45,326 bases of DNA from an uncultured Collinsella sp. (GCA_900752545.1 CAADVS010000012.1:1-45326), one strand, 5' to 3'; counted from the first letter of the stretch, positions 8,104 through 16,524 are shown. Numbers and translations are program-made. Notes: generated from the letters alone by a model not told the origin.

Positions 8104-10413
8104 ATGGGAACCTATACAAGGGAGATTCAGATCGCGGGGCGCAACCGCTGGTATTGCGGCTATATCTCCGTTGACGGCGTGAGCACGGTCAACGACACCA
8201 CCTCGCGCATAACAATCACCGCCGCGCTCGAAGACAAGTATGCGGCAGAGTACGGCACGCACTACGACGTGATCGTGAACGGCACCACCTACAGGTCGCG
8301 CGACGTGCTGCTCAACAACTACGGGAATTGGGCCACGCGCGACGCCGTGACCTTCACCGTGGACGTCGGGCGCGGAGCCAGCGGCTGGAACTGCTCCGTG
8401 CAGATCCACGTCTACGGCAAGACGTACAACAACTACTACGGCAGCGCCGGCGGAGATGCCTGGGCAACAGAGTACGCTTGGATTCCCCAGCGCGGGTACT
8501 CGCAACCGCATCCGCCCAAGAACCCGAAGCTGGCCCGCGTTTCCGACACATCCCACAAGATCACGTGGGACGTCGACTACACGGGCATGGACGGCGCGTA
8601 CCCCTGGGCTGGCGTGTATGTAGACCGCCGCACCGACGACGGCTCATGGGTGAACATCGCCGACGTCTCGTGGGACGTGACCAACTACACCGACAACTCG
8701 ACGACCGCGGGACACAAGTACGAGTACCGCCTTTGCGCCCACGGCCCGGGCGGCAACTCCACGCACGTCTCGTGCGGAACCACGTACACAACTCCGTCGG
8801 CACCTTCGCGCATCGATGCCATCAAGGCCGGCGCGTCCGAGGTGACGCTGCGCGTCTACGGGGCGTGGTGGTACGCCAGCGCATGGGATGTTCAGCGATC
8901 AGGCGACGACGGGAATACGTGGGCGGCGGTCTCGACCACCACCGAGGGCGAAGACCCCGCATGGGTAGACCTGCACGACACCTCCGCGCCTGCCGGCACG
9001 ATCGTCTACCGCGTCAGGGCCAAGCGCGGTAGCCTAACGTCTTCGTGGGTCGAATCGAATTCCGTGACCACGATCACGCCGCCTCTCGCACCGAAGGTCA
9101 CCGCCGACCATGTTGCGCCAACGGGGTCGGCAGCATCCTTCTCGTGGGTGCCCAACCACCCCGACGGCTCGGCGCAGTCCGCCGCGCAACTTGAGCTCGT
9201 CGGCAGCGAGACGATAACGAAGTCGTACACGACCGAGAAAAGCGCATCGGTCACACTCACGAAGGGAAGTTGGAAAGCTCGCGTTCGCACGAAGGGACTG
9301 CACGCCGATTGGGGCGCTTGGTCTGGCTATGCGGCGATAACGGTCGCCGACTACCCGCAGTGCTGGGTCGCCTCCCCCGCTACCGACGGCATGCTCGTCG
9401 ATGCGGTGCCGCTCACGGTGCAAGTCACCGCAACCGACGAAACTGGCATCGCGCAGGCAACGCTCACGCTCGCAGAGGCCGGCGGCGCGACGGTCGCCAC
9501 GGCAGACGTCACGAACCTGAAGCCCGTGAGTTTCGGCAGCTACGCCACCATACGCAACGGCATCGACTATCTGCTCATGCTCACGGTCAAGGGCGGCTCC
9601 GGCCTGTCCAAGACGGCCATGCGCCGCTTCAAGACGCACTGGGCGGAACCGGTCATCCCAGACGTGTCGCTGTCGTACGACGATGCGCTGGCGTGTCACG
9701 TGAAGGTGCGCAACGGCCTCTCGTCATACGAGATCGAGCAGACCACGCTCGTAGGCCCCATGGCGGTCGACGAGGTGAGCAATGAGCTTTCCATGCTAGG
9801 CACGATCACAGTCGATGGTGACGCACTGGTGCTCGGCAACGCCTCCCGCTGCTCCGCCTTCACGGTGGAGCGCGTGGCGTACGGCGGCGATGCCGTCATA
9901 GCATCTGGCGTGCTTGACTCCCAAGAGACGATCGACCGCGTGCCGCCGCTAAACACCGACTACGAGTACAAGGTCACCGGGTACGCCGACAACGGCACCT
10001 CGTCGCAGACCGTGACCGATGCCAACGTGTTCGCGCACGGGATGGCGCTTAACTTCGGCCAGGATGCATCGACCGTGCTTGTGCTCGACTACAACGGCGA
10101 CTACTCGACAAGCTCTCAGCGATCCGTAGAGACATACCACTTCGCCGATGGCGGCGAGAACGGCGACCTGCCCATTTCGTACATGCTCGACGAGCTGAAC
10201 AAAAAGACCTCGCTCTCATGGGAGATGAAGCGCGACGGCCACGACAGGTACATACGGATTATGGACGAGCAGTGGAGGGGATGGTGGCACGGACATGCGG
10301 GCGAACGCGCATACGGCCCCATGGACTTCGACATGTCTGTGAAGGGTGCAGGCATCTGGAAGGGTTCGGCCAACGTCACGCACAACGTCTTCGAGGAGCC
10401 GATAAATGGCTGA
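8104..10413 (+). CDS. Phage distal tail protein with fibronectin type III-like domains
   Basis: 769 aa, starting three bases after the tape measure stop with GGGAAGG as ribosome site. Residues 1-135 form an N-terminal beta domain of unknown family. At least three FN3-like repeats follow (roughly 138-231, 233-327, 330-417), shown by Pro-rich boundaries such as HPPKNPKLARV, TPSAPSRIDAIKA and TPPLAPKVTA and by Trp/Tyr patterns. The last ~350 residues are beta-rich with GMALNFGQDASTVLVLDYNG. It occupies the Dit/baseplate slot and probably mediates tail tip assembly and surface adhesion. It overlaps the next gene by 8 bp. Confidence 0.65.
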   Translation: MGTYTREIQIAGRNRWYCGYISVDGVSTVNDTTSRITITAALEDKYAAEYGTHYDVIVNGTTYRSRDVLLNNYGNWATRDAVTFTVDVGRGASGWNCSVQIHVYGKTYNNYYGSAGGDAWATEYAWIPQRGYSQPHPPKNPKLARVSDTSHKITWDVDYTGMDGAYPWAGVYVDRRTDDGSWVNIADVSWDVTNYTDNSTTAGHKYEYRLCAHGPGGNSTHVSCGTTYTTPSAPSRIDAIKAGASEVTLRVYGAWWYASAWDVQRSGDDGNTWAAVSTTTEGEDPAWVDLHDTSAPAGTIVYRVRAKRGSLTSSWVESNSVTTITPPLAPKVTADHVAPTGSAASFSWVPNHPDGSAQSAAQLELVGSETITKSYTTEKSASVTLTKGSWKARVRTKGLHADWGAWSGYAAITVADYPQCWVASPATDGMLVDAVPLTVQVTATDETGIAQATLTLAEAGGATVATADVTNLKPVSFGSYATIRNGIDYLLMLTVKGGSGLSKTAMRRFKTHWAEPVIPDVSLSYDDALACHVKVRNGLSSYEIEQTTLVGPMAVDEVSNELSMLGTITVDGDALVLGNASRCSAFTVERVAYGGDAVIASGVLDSQETIDRVPPLNTDYEYKVTGYADNGTSSQTVTDANVFAHGMALNFGQDASTVLVLDYNGDYSTSSQRSVETYHFADGGENGDLPISYMLDELNKKTSLSWEMKRDGHDRYIRIMDEQWRGWWHGHAGERAYGPMDFDMSVKGAGIWKGSANVTHNVFEEPING

Positions 10414-11491
10414 TTGGGGAAAACCGTTCCTCACCTCGTTCCGCTTCATGCGCGTAGACCGCGCAAGCGGCAACGAGGTCGAGAGAATCACGAACATAAA
10501 GAACGGCGGGTGCATTGAGCGCAACCAGGACAAGGACTACACCACAGGGCAGGTCGATTACTCCGGGGCGCTCGATATCGGGGCAGATCTGCTGCGGGTG
10601 TACCTCGATGCCGACTTCGGTGGCGCGTCAGTCAGTGAGGCGCTGGGGACTTTCGTTGTCTCAGCGCCGAAAAGGACCAGACGCGGCGTCAACTCAACCG
10701 GCACGGCAGGCCTGTCGGGCAGGCTGTCGGAGGTTGCGGAGGACGAATTCGATGCCCCATTCACGGTGGCGGCTGGAACCGTGGTTGTCCCCTACGTCGT
10801 AAAGTTGCTCAAGGCGGCTGGCTTCGCTGACGTGATCGCCGAAGGCTCCGACTACAAGCTAGCGCAGGATTGGACGCTCGGAATCGATTCGGGCGACATG
10901 AGGCTGTCGAAGCGCCTGGCGGCGTGCAACGCGCTGCTCGACGTGGCGGGCTTCCGCGCCGTCGACGAGGACGCCTACGGAAGGCCCGTACTTCGCAGAT
11001 ATAGGGAGCCGCAGGACAGGCCCGTTTCCATGACCCTTCGAGAGGGCTCTGGCGCACGCTTCATCAACGAGGTAGTCGACGAGCTTGACCGCTCGGGCGT
11101 CGCCAACGTGGTGCACTGCGACTACGAAACGCAGGACGCCTTCTACCGTGGCACGGCCATCGACTCAGACCCGAGCAGCCCTTACTCCACGGTTTCGCGC
11201 GGTTGGCGCAAGACGGCCACGTACAGCTACAGCGACCTGCCCGAGGGGTCTACCGATGCCGAGAGACAGAGGAACGCCGATGTCAAGGCTAACGAGATGC
11301 TGCGAACACAGCAGAGCGCTATCCGTAGAGTCACGGTCAAGCGGACGTACGCGCCTATCGCGTGCGGCGATGCCGTGATGGTCGATTGGGCAAGCGCCGG
11401 CATCAGCGGCAAGTTCGCGGTGAGGACTGCGACTCTCACGCTCGTGGGAGGATGCCCAATCGAGATGGAGGTGAAGAGGTATGAGCGATGA
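10406..11491 (+). CDS. Phage tail hub / baseplate protein
   Basis: 361 aa. Begins MADWGKPFLTSFRFMRVDR and contains a region INEVVDELDRSGVANVVHCDYE with a beta-rich remainder ending in CPIEMEVKRYER. Proteins of this size right after the FN3 tail protein usually form the tail hub (Tal/gp27-like N-terminal part). There is no sign of an endopeptidase or lysozyme domain. Overlaps both neighbours by 8-11 bp. Confidence 0.55.
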   Translation: MADWGKPFLTSFRFMRVDRASGNEVERITNIKNGGCIERNQDKDYTTGQVDYSGALDIGADLLRVYLDADFGGASVSEALGTFVVSAPKRTRRGVNSTGTAGLSGRLSEVAEDEFDAPFTVAAGTVVVPYVVKLLKAAGFADVIAEGSDYKLAQDWTLGIDSGDMRLSKRLAACNALLDVAGFRAVDEDAYGRPVLRRYREPQDRPVSMTLREGSGARFINEVVDELDRSGVANVVHCDYETQDAFYRGTAIDSDPSSPYSTVSRGWRKTATYSYSDLPEGSTDAERQRNADVKANEMLRTQQSAIRRVTVKRTYAPIACGDAVMVDWASAGISGKFAVRTATLTLVGGCPIEMEVKRYER

Positions 11492-11738
11492 ACTCATGTC
11501 GGCCATGCGCCGATACGGCGCCGCGATGGCCGATGCGACCGCCAACGACCCTCCCGGCCAGCAGGCGTGCTACGGAACGGTGAATTCCGTATCCGGAGCC
11601 ACCATGGCCGTATCGGTGAAGGGGGCATCCCTGAAGCTCCCGTACACCACCTCATGCTCGGGAGCCAAGGCAGGCGACCGATGCATCATCCAGGCAATCG
11701 GCCCGCACGCCATCGTGATCGGCGTGCTAGCTAAGTAA
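11481..11738 (+). CDS. Small phage tail protein, beta-rich (OB-like)
   Basis: 85 aa with a helical first third and a compact beta part: CYGTVNSVSGATMAVSVKG, then AGDRCIIQAIGPHAIVIGVL. This short barrel with a final strand of hydrophobics resembles the OB-fold needle/spike-type or DUF2577-like baseplate proteins, which often follow a hub gene. No specific family could be fixed. Confidence 0.5.
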   Translation: MSDELMSAMRRYGAAMADATANDPPGQQACYGTVNSVSGATMAVSVKGASLKLPYTTSCSGAKAGDRCIIQAIGPHAIVIGVLAK

Positions 11739-11748
11739 AGGAGGTGCG

Positions 11749-12474
11749 ATGGCAGATACCAACAAAGGCGCGGCGCTGCTGCTCAACGATGCGGGCAACA
11801 TCGACCGCGCCAGAACCACCGACGGCTCGATCTTCCGCATCGAGTCGACGCTATCGATGGAGGCCGCCGAAGAGGCCAAGACGGCAGCGGCGAACTGCAA
11901 CACCGTGACTGAAAGCGCCGAAGCGGCAGAGAAGACGCGCGTGTCCAACGAGAACGCTCGGAAAACGGCTGAGACCGAGCGCGGCAACAACGAGACAACC
12001 CGCAAGAACAACGAGACAACCCGCAAGAACGCCGAGACAACACGTCAAGACAACGAAACTGCGCGAAAGAATGCCGAAACCACGCGCCAGAACAACGAGA
12101 CGAGCCGATCGAACGCCGAGATCGAACGCAAAAAGGCCGAAAGCCAGCGCCATGACGAGCATATCGCCGACCAACAGGCATCGAGCAACGCGACCTCGGC
12201 GGCAAACGGCGCGGCATCGCGTGCTGACGCGGCGGCCAACCAGGCGTTGCAGATCGCCAACTCCGTTGCGCAAGGAAGCGCGGGCGATTCGGGCATCGCG
12301 GCGCTGCGCGAGCAGAACGCGATCCTGGCAAACATGCTCGCTGAGTCGAGCGGCAAGTTCGTGTTCATGGACGGCACGGTGTACGCGCCGTCTTCAAAGG
12401 CAACGTTCGAGGACGGAACCGTAAAACTCGGTTCCTCCTGCACGGTATCCGGCACGACCATCGTGCTCGCATAG
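11749..12474 (+). CDS. Coiled-coil tail fibre / baseplate protein with heptad repeats
   Basis: 241 aa with an excellent ribosome site (AAAGGAGGTG) before ATG 11749. Residues 1-40 look folded and are likely to dock on the tail. Residues ~60-145 are a long coiled coil built from 7-residue repeats of the type NAETTRQ / NNETTRK, eight or more in a row. Next come an Ala/Ser helix and a C-terminal beta tip with KFVFMDGTVYAPSSKA. Such proteins form trimeric stalks that carry or adjoin the receptor-binding protein, here the DGR target encoded 12 bp downstream. Confidence 0.65.
   Translation: MADTNKGAALLLNDAGNIDRARTTDGSIFRIESTLSMEAAEEAKTAAANCNTVTESAEAAEKTRVSNENARKTAETERGNNETTRKNNETTRKNAETTRQDNETARKNAETTRQNNETSRSNAEIERKKAESQRHDEHIADQQASSNATSAANGAASRADAAANQALQIANSVAQGSAGDSGIAALREQNAILANMLAESSGKFVFMDGTVYAPSSKATFEDGTVKLGSSCTVSGTTIVLA
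11975..12130 (+). repeat. 21-bp in-frame tandem repeats (heptad-coding)
   Basis: Imperfect 21-bp units around AACGAGACAACCCGCAAGAA are repeated about seven times and translate as Asn-Asn/Ala-Glu-Thr-Thr/Ala-Arg-Lys/Gln. Two central units are nearly identical at the DNA level, so slippage can change stalk length. Confidence 0.7.
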
Positions 12475-12486
12475 AAAGGAAAACGA

Positions 12487-13404
12487 ATGGCAAACGTAAA
12501 CGCCGAGCGCTTTAACGTGAACGGGGTGAGCCATGAGATCATCGACTCACTGGCCCGCACCAACGCCACCACGGCGCTCAACAACACCGAGTACAACCGA
12601 CAGGGCCTGATCGGCAAGTACCCGGGCCAGTCGCTCGCAACGCTTCTCGCGGGCGAGGTCTCAGGCTCCGCCACCATCTACGACGCGCTGCACAAGCGCG
12701 TGCAGGCCGCGAACTTCAGCGGCATGCGCGTGGGCGACTACATCGACGTGCCGCTCGTGAGCGCGTCAAACGTGGCGGCCCAGCAGTCCGTGCGCTTCCT
12801 GCTTGCGCACTTCGACCCGTACTACCAGTGCGGCGACAGCGCCAAGGGCCACCACATCGCGTTCATCGCGTCCGCGCCCGTCGCCGTGGCCAAGACCGTC
12901 ACCGGCGTGGCCAACGACAGCTACCTGATGTGGAACACTGCGAACACCAACCAGGGCACCGCAGACGTGAAGAACCCGTACCTGAACAGCAACCTCAAGG
13001 CGTGGGAGAAGCTGTTCGAGGCGTGCCTGCCCGAGGGGCTGACCAAGTACCTGCTCACCCAGCGCGTGCTGCTTGAGGAGCGTTACAGCGCGAGCGGCGC
13101 GCTCAACGACTCCAACAGCTGGAGCTGGCAGGACATCGGCAAGGTGTGGTCGCCCTCCGAGATGGAGGTGTACGGCTGCCCGGTGTGGGGCACCAAGGGC
13201 TACAGCGTGGGCTTCGACTGCCAGTTCGACCTGTTCCGCGATACCGCGCACCGCTTGAACGGAACTCGGTGCCATTGGTGGCTGCGTTCCGTCATGGGTG
13301 GCTCCTCGTCCTACGTGTGCTACGTCAACGACGGCGGCATTGCCGACTGCAATTCGGCGACGGGCGCCTGGGTTCGCCCCCGCCCCGGCTTCCTCGTCGG
13401 CTAG
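12487..13404 (+). CDS. DGR target: tail fibre adhesin with C-terminal variable domain (DUF6273/C-type-lectin-like)
   Basis: 305 aa from ATG 12487 (AAAGGA upstream). The N-terminal ~90 residues look like a fibre attachment region. From MRVGDYIDVPLVSASN on it is a compact domain ending in WWLRSVMGGSSS, then the variable stretch, then WVRPRPGF, the hallmark of DUF6273/FGE-sulfatase-like C-type lectin folds used as DGR targets. The last 128 bp before the stop are the VR. Codons that are AAY in the template appear here as His, Tyr, Asp, Gly, Ile, Asp and Gly; others change Tyr to Cys, Thr to Ala and Ile to Val. The protein probably binds the host surface, and its specificity is what the DGR changes. 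Confidence 0.85.
   Translation: MANVNAERFNVNGVSHEIIDSLARTNATTALNNTEYNRQGLIGKYPGQSLATLLAGEVSGSATIYDALHKRVQAANFSGMRVGDYIDVPLVSASNVAAQQSVRFLLAHFDPYYQCGDSAKGHHIAFIASAPVAVAKTVTGVANDSYLMWNTANTNQGTADVKNPYLNSNLKAWEKLFEACLPEGLTKYLLTQRVLLEERYSASGALNDSNSWSWQDIGKVWSPSEMEVYGCPVWGTKGYSVGFDCQFDLFRDTAHRLNGTRCHWWLRSVMGGSSSYVCYVNDGGIADCNSATGAWVRPRPGFLVG
13266..13393 (+). repeat. DGR variable repeat (VR)
   Basis: 128-bp copy of the TR located 739 bp downstream. I counted 26 adenines in the TR; 14 are replaced here (10 by G, 2 by T, 2 by C), while all 102 non-adenine positions are identical. The 3' end is the GC-rich run TTCGCCCCCGCCCCGG, shared by both copies and the likely initiation site for mutagenic homing. 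Similarity stops three codons before the target gene's stop. Confidence 0.95.
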
Positions 13405-13432
13405 CCAGCCGAGTGCTCTATACTTCTCTTTC

Positions 13433-13459
13433 GATGCGACCGCCTTGCGCGGTCGCATC
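13433..13459 (+). promoter_or_regulatory. Hairpin downstream of VR, candidate DGR homing cruciform
   Basis: Perfect 11-bp stem GATGCGACCGC / GCGGTCGCATC with loop CTTGC, 39 bp after the VR end. It has no T run and is distinct from the terminator that follows. In the Bordetella phage DGR a similar GC-rich hairpin just after the VR is needed for efficient homing; the same role here is inferred from position. Confidence 0.6.
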
Positions 13460-13462
13460 CCT

Positions 13463-13486
13463 GCCCGCGCAGCGGGCCGTTTTTTT
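13463..13486 (+). terminator. Terminator after DGR target gene
   Basis: Stem GCCCGC (13463-13468) / GCGGGC (13472-13477), loop GCA, then CG and seven T. It would end the late structural transcript before the Avd/TR/RT part of the DGR, which therefore may have its own promoter or be read by leakage. Confidence 0.8.
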
Positions 13487-13509
13487 CGCCACTATTTCCG
13501 GGAGGTGCC

Positions 13510-13980
13510 ATGAGCGGCGTCTACCAGCGAAACCGCGAGGTGTCCGAGTACAAGTTCTTCACGCAGGCCATCGCCATCCGCGTGGAGGTCAACAAGCTCA
13601 TGGCCTCCTCGTCGGTCGTGCCGAAAGCCTACAGGCTGCTGAACGCAGTCCCCACGGTGGAGACCGCGCGCAGCATCGTGTACAACGTCAACCGCGCCGA
13701 CTGCTTCTACCCCAACAGCTCGTTCAACGCGCTTGAGCGCAAGCGTTACCTGACGCTGGCGATAGCCGACTGCGAGCAGCTGATGCTCGACATGCAGTGC
13801 CTCATGGACATCGGCCTGCCCGTGAACGCCAACCGCTTCGAGGCGCTGGCGGGCATGGTCGAGGAGGAGATCAAACTGCTCAAGGGCGCGCGCAAGAACG
13901 TACGCGTCACCGGCAAGAAGACGACAGAGGAGCGCATAGCCGAGGCCGAGGCCGAGCTAGAGCGCCTGCGTTCGTTATAA
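13510..13980 (+). CDS. avd: DGR accessory protein, Avd-like four-helix bundle
   Basis: 156 aa, starting after a strong site (GGGAGGTG). Entirely helical with four predicted helices, basic/hydrophobic faces (YKFFTQAIAIRVEVNKLMAS, ERKRYLTLAIADCEQLMLDM) and a charged C-terminal coil. Avd proteins form pentameric barrels that bind the DGR reverse transcriptase and template RNA and are needed for mutagenic homing. Its place between VR and TR, ending 24 bp before the TR begins, supports this more strongly than the weak sequence resemblance. Confidence 0.75.
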   Translation: MSGVYQRNREVSEYKFFTQAIAIRVEVNKLMASSSVVPKAYRLLNAVPTVETARSIVYNVNRADCFYPNSSFNALERKRYLTLAIADCEQLMLDMQCLMDIGLPVNANRFEALAGMVEEEIKLLKGARKNVRVTGKKTTEERIAEAEAELERLRSL

Positions 13981-14344
13981 TGGGCGGCGGTCCCGCCTTG
14001 TATATCGGTACAATTGGTGGCTGCGTTCCGTCATGGGTGGCTCCTCGTCCAACGTGTGCTACGTCAACAACAACGGCAATGCCAACTACAATTCGGCGAC
14101 GAACACCTGGATTCGCCCCCGCCCCGGATTCCCTTACTGCCAGACCGAGTAGGCCAGCGTGCCGAAAGCAGAGCGCGAAGAGGAAGGAAGGCGCGACCAT
14201 TGGGCATGCGCCCGTAAATACGCACCCCGCGAGGGTGGCCGGACGCTGCTTGCATGGCGCGGCGCTCCGTGGCTTCGCCGCGTTTCATGGCCATACCTCA
14301 AGCGGCTGTCAGAGCCACATTGCAAGCCGTGCGGGGTGCTTTCT
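13981..14344 (+). ncRNA. Probable DGR template RNA region (TR plus spacer)
   Basis: The interval between the Avd stop and the RT start has no supported gene and contains the TR followed by a 212-bp spacer. In characterised DGRs the RT-Avd complex uses an RNA spanning the 3' end of avd, the TR and a downstream spacer that primes cDNA synthesis. The boundaries given are simply the gene-free interval; real ends are unknown. Confidence 0.6.
14005..14132 (+). repeat. DGR template repeat (TR)
   Basis: Invariant donor copy of the VR. Read in the VR frame it has nine AAY (Asn) codons, including three in a row at 14066-14074; this AAY enrichment is the classic sign of a TR, since changing both adenines samples many residues but no stop codons. 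Upstream, similarity is lost at 14003; downstream at 14133. Confidence 0.95.
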
Positions 14345-15574
14345 ATGAACTCGGAGCAAAGGCGGGCCGCACGCCGGAAGCGCCGCGAGGAGAAGCGCGC
14401 CAGGGCCAAGGCCGAGCGTCTCAAGGCGTGCACCCTTGAGACGGTGGCCGACCTCAACAGCCTGTGCAAGGCTTCCAAGCAGGCCGCGCGTGGCGTCATG
14501 TGGAAGGCCTCGACGCAGCGGTACATGAAGGACTACCTGCGAAACGCCGTGAAATCGCGCCAAGACCTTTTGGAGGGCCGCGACATATGCCGGGGCTTCA
14601 TCCGCTTCGACCTATGGGAGCGCGGCAAGCTGAGGCATATCAGCGCCGTGCACTTCCCCGAGCGCGTGGTGCAGAAGTCCCTGTCTCAGAACGCGCTCGT
14701 GCCCGCGATCGTGCCCACCCTCATAGCCGCCAACTCCGCGAACATCAAGGGGCGCGGCACCGACTACGCCCTTAAGCTGCTCAAGCGCCACCTGACCGAC
14801 AACTGGAGGAGGCACGGCGGCGATGGCTACATACTGCTCGGCGACTTTTCCGACTACTTCGCCCGCATAGCGCACGGCCCCGTCAAGGAGCAGGTGGCTG
14901 CCGCGCTGCTCGATCCGCGAGTAATCGCCCTTGAGCATCGCCTGATTGACGCGCAGGGCGAGGTGGGCCTGGGACTGGGCAGCGAGCCGAACCAGATATG
15001 CGCGGTGGCGCACCCCAACCGCATCGACCACTACGTGGCCGAGATGCTGCGCCCCGAGGCCTACGGGCGCTACATGGACGACTTCTACCTGATCCACGAG
15101 TCCAAGGAGTACCTGCAAGTGTGCCTTCTGCTGATAGGGCGCGAGTGCGCGAAGCTCGGCATCGCGCTGAACCCGCGCAAGACTCGCGTGGTGAAGTTGA
15201 CGCGCGGCTTCACGTGGCTGAAGAAGCGCATCTTCTACACCGAAACGGGCCGCATCGTCATGAAGCCGTGCCGCGACTCCATCACGCGCGAGCGACGCAA
15301 GCTGAAGAAGATGGCCCGCATGGTGGCCGAGGGGGTCATGACGCCCGAGCAGGTGCAGCAGAGCTACCAGAGCTGGCGCGGCGGCATGGCTCACTTGGAC
15401 GCGCACCGCAGCGTGCTGGCCATGGACGCGCTGTACCGCAGCCTGTTCGAAAATCTCGCGGGGGGGGTTGCTCAATGCAACCAAGCCCGAGAGACGATTC
15501 GGGCGGAACGCCCTCGCCATAGCGGAAGGGCGGCAACTCAAAACGGCGGCCTAGACGGGTCGAAAACGAAATAA
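14345..15574 (+). CDS. DGR reverse transcriptase
   Basis: 409 aa from ATG 14345; an in-frame GTG at 14159 would add 62 residues but lies in the template spacer and has no ribosome site. The first ~40 residues are Lys/Arg-rich. The palm motifs are visible: ILLGDFSDYFARI (catalytic Asp of motif A, about residue 164), GLGLGSEPNQICAVAHPN (about 207-224, the DGR/retroelement variant of motif B) and YMDD at 243-246. The thumb region follows with LTRGFTWLKKRIFY. It copies TR RNA into cDNA with errors at adenines. The C-terminus after about residue 380 is low-complexity. Confidence 0.9.
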   Translation: MNSEQRRAARRKRREEKRARAKAERLKACTLETVADLNSLCKASKQAARGVMWKASTQRYMKDYLRNAVKSRQDLLEGRDICRGFIRFDLWERGKLRHISAVHFPERVVQKSLSQNALVPAIVPTLIAANSANIKGRGTDYALKLLKRHLTDNWRRHGGDGYILLGDFSDYFARIAHGPVKEQVAAALLDPRVIALEHRLIDAQGEVGLGLGSEPNQICAVAHPNRIDHYVAEMLRPEAYGRYMDDFYLIHESKEYLQVCLLLIGRECAKLGIALNPRKTRVVKLTRGFTWLKKRIFYTETGRIVMKPCRDSITRERRKLKKMARMVAEGVMTPEQVQQSYQSWRGGMAHLDAHRSVLAMDALYRSLFENLAGGVAQCNQARETIRAERPRHSGRAATQNGGLDGSKTK

Positions 15575-15584
15575 CCAAGACAGC

Positions 15585-15614
15585 GAAGGCGTGCTGCGGC
15601 GCGCCTTCTTTCTT
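15585..15614 (+). terminator. Terminator after DGR reverse transcriptase
   Basis: Ten-pair stem GAAGGCGTGC / GCGCGCCTTC (one T-G wobble), loop TGCG, then TTTCTT. Eleven bases after the RT stop. It closes the DGR cassette before the lysis module. Confidence 0.7.
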
Positions 15615-15692
15615 CGCGCCCGCCCAAACGGCCAGGCAATCTCACGGCGCTAATACGATGGCTGCACATTCCCCGATAAGGAAGGAGTCCGC

Positions 15693-16019
15693 ATGGACAC
15701 TGAGGAAGACATGCCGCGCCCCGACGAGCTTCGAGACGGCACCGTGGCCGAGGTCAACGCCCTGCGCGACCTGCTGTCGCAGATCGGCGACCCCGACGCG
15801 GCGCACGACGCGGGCGTTCTCGACGATGACGAGTACGTGGAGCGGAAGGCGCGAAAGCTCGCCTACACCTCCGCGCTCGCCGCCTACGCAAACGGCGAGG
15901 TGCCCGACCTCCCGGCGCTGCTCGAACAGATGCGCGAGCAGGCGTCCCAGCCGACGCAGACCGAGACCAACACGGCGAACATCGACTACCTGCTCATGAC
16001 CGTGGGAGGTGACCAGTAA
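15693..16019 (+). CDS. Small acidic phage protein, function unknown
   Basis: 108 aa with a clear site (AAGGAGT) before ATG 15693. Strongly acidic and helical; a central LDDDEYVERKARKLAYTSALAAYANG and a Gln/Thr-rich C-terminus. It overlaps the next gene by one base. Small acidic proteins ahead of an XkdX gene are frequent in Firmicutes/Actinobacteria prophages, but no role is known to me. Confidence 0.6.
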   Translation: MDTEEDMPRPDELRDGTVAEVNALRDLLSQIGDPDAAHDAGVLDDDEYVERKARKLAYTSALAAYANGEVPDLPALLEQMREQASQPTQTETNTANIDYLLMTVGGDQ

Positions 16020-16189
16020 TGGCTACGAAGAAAACCGTTGAGCATTCCAAGCACTTCGCGAAGGTCAAGAAGTACTACGACAAAGACCTTTGGAGCAAGG
16101 CGCGCGTCTACAAGGCTGTCGAGTGCAAATGGATCACCGCCGACGAGTACAAGGAAATCACCGGGGAAGAGTACGCGGAGGCCGAGTAA
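16019..16189 (+). CDS. XkdX-like small phage protein
   Basis: 56 aa. The ATG shares its A with the TAA of the preceding gene, and its own TAA shares its last A with the next ATG, so three genes are chained by one-base overlaps. The sequence has KVKKYYDKDLWSKARVYKAV followed by ITADEYKEITGEEY, the pattern of XkdX family proteins (a short Trp/Tyr helix and the I-T-x-x-E-Y-x-x-I-T-G-x-x-Y repeat). XkdX genes lie between tail fibre and lysis genes. Confidence 0.75.
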   Translation: MATKKTVEHSKHFAKVKKYYDKDLWSKARVYKAVECKWITADEYKEITGEEYAEAE

Positions 16190-16524
16190 TGGACATCGAG
16201 GCGGTAGCCCTCACGGCTTTCGTTTCAGGCCTCGTCGGCGCTATCGTCTCGGGCCTCGTGGCCGCGCTGAAGTCGCAAGGCAAGAAGGCCGTCGAGCGTT
16301 CCGAGGAAGAACGGGCCACCGACGAGGCCGTGAAGATGGGCATGCGGGCGCTTCTTTGGCGTGAGCTGAAGAACATCCACGAGCAGGCCGTCAAGCAGCA
16401 CGGCCTCACGGTCGCCGACCGAAAGCGCCTCGAAGGCGTCTACGCCGCCTACCACGGGCTGGGCGGCAACGGCACGGGAACGCGCCTCTACACGGACGCG
16501 ATGAACCAGCCCGTTATCGACTAG
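16189..16524 (+). CDS. Membrane-anchored phage protein near holin
   Basis: 111 aa from ATG 16189. A single N-terminal membrane segment (about residues 5-27, VALTAFVSGLVGAIVSGLVA) is followed by a charged helical domain with MRALLWRELKNIHEQAVKQH and KRLEGVYAAYHGLGGNG. This layout is seen in small prophage lysis-module proteins placed before holins. It could be a holin accessory or a second holin-like protein. Confidence 0.6.
   Translation: MDIEAVALTAFVSGLVGAIVSGLVAALKSQGKKAVERSEEERATDEAVKMGMRALLWRELKNIHEQAVKQHGLTVADRKRLEGVYAAYHGLGGNGTGTRLYTDAMNQPVID

Noticed and set aside
11975..12130. CRISPR-like array
   Set aside because: Repeats are 21 bp, contiguous and in frame with a coiled coil; there are no spacers.
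14159..14344. GTG start giving the reverse transcriptase 62 more residues
   Set aside because: No ribosome site, overlaps the expected template RNA spacer, and the added residues are not RT-like.
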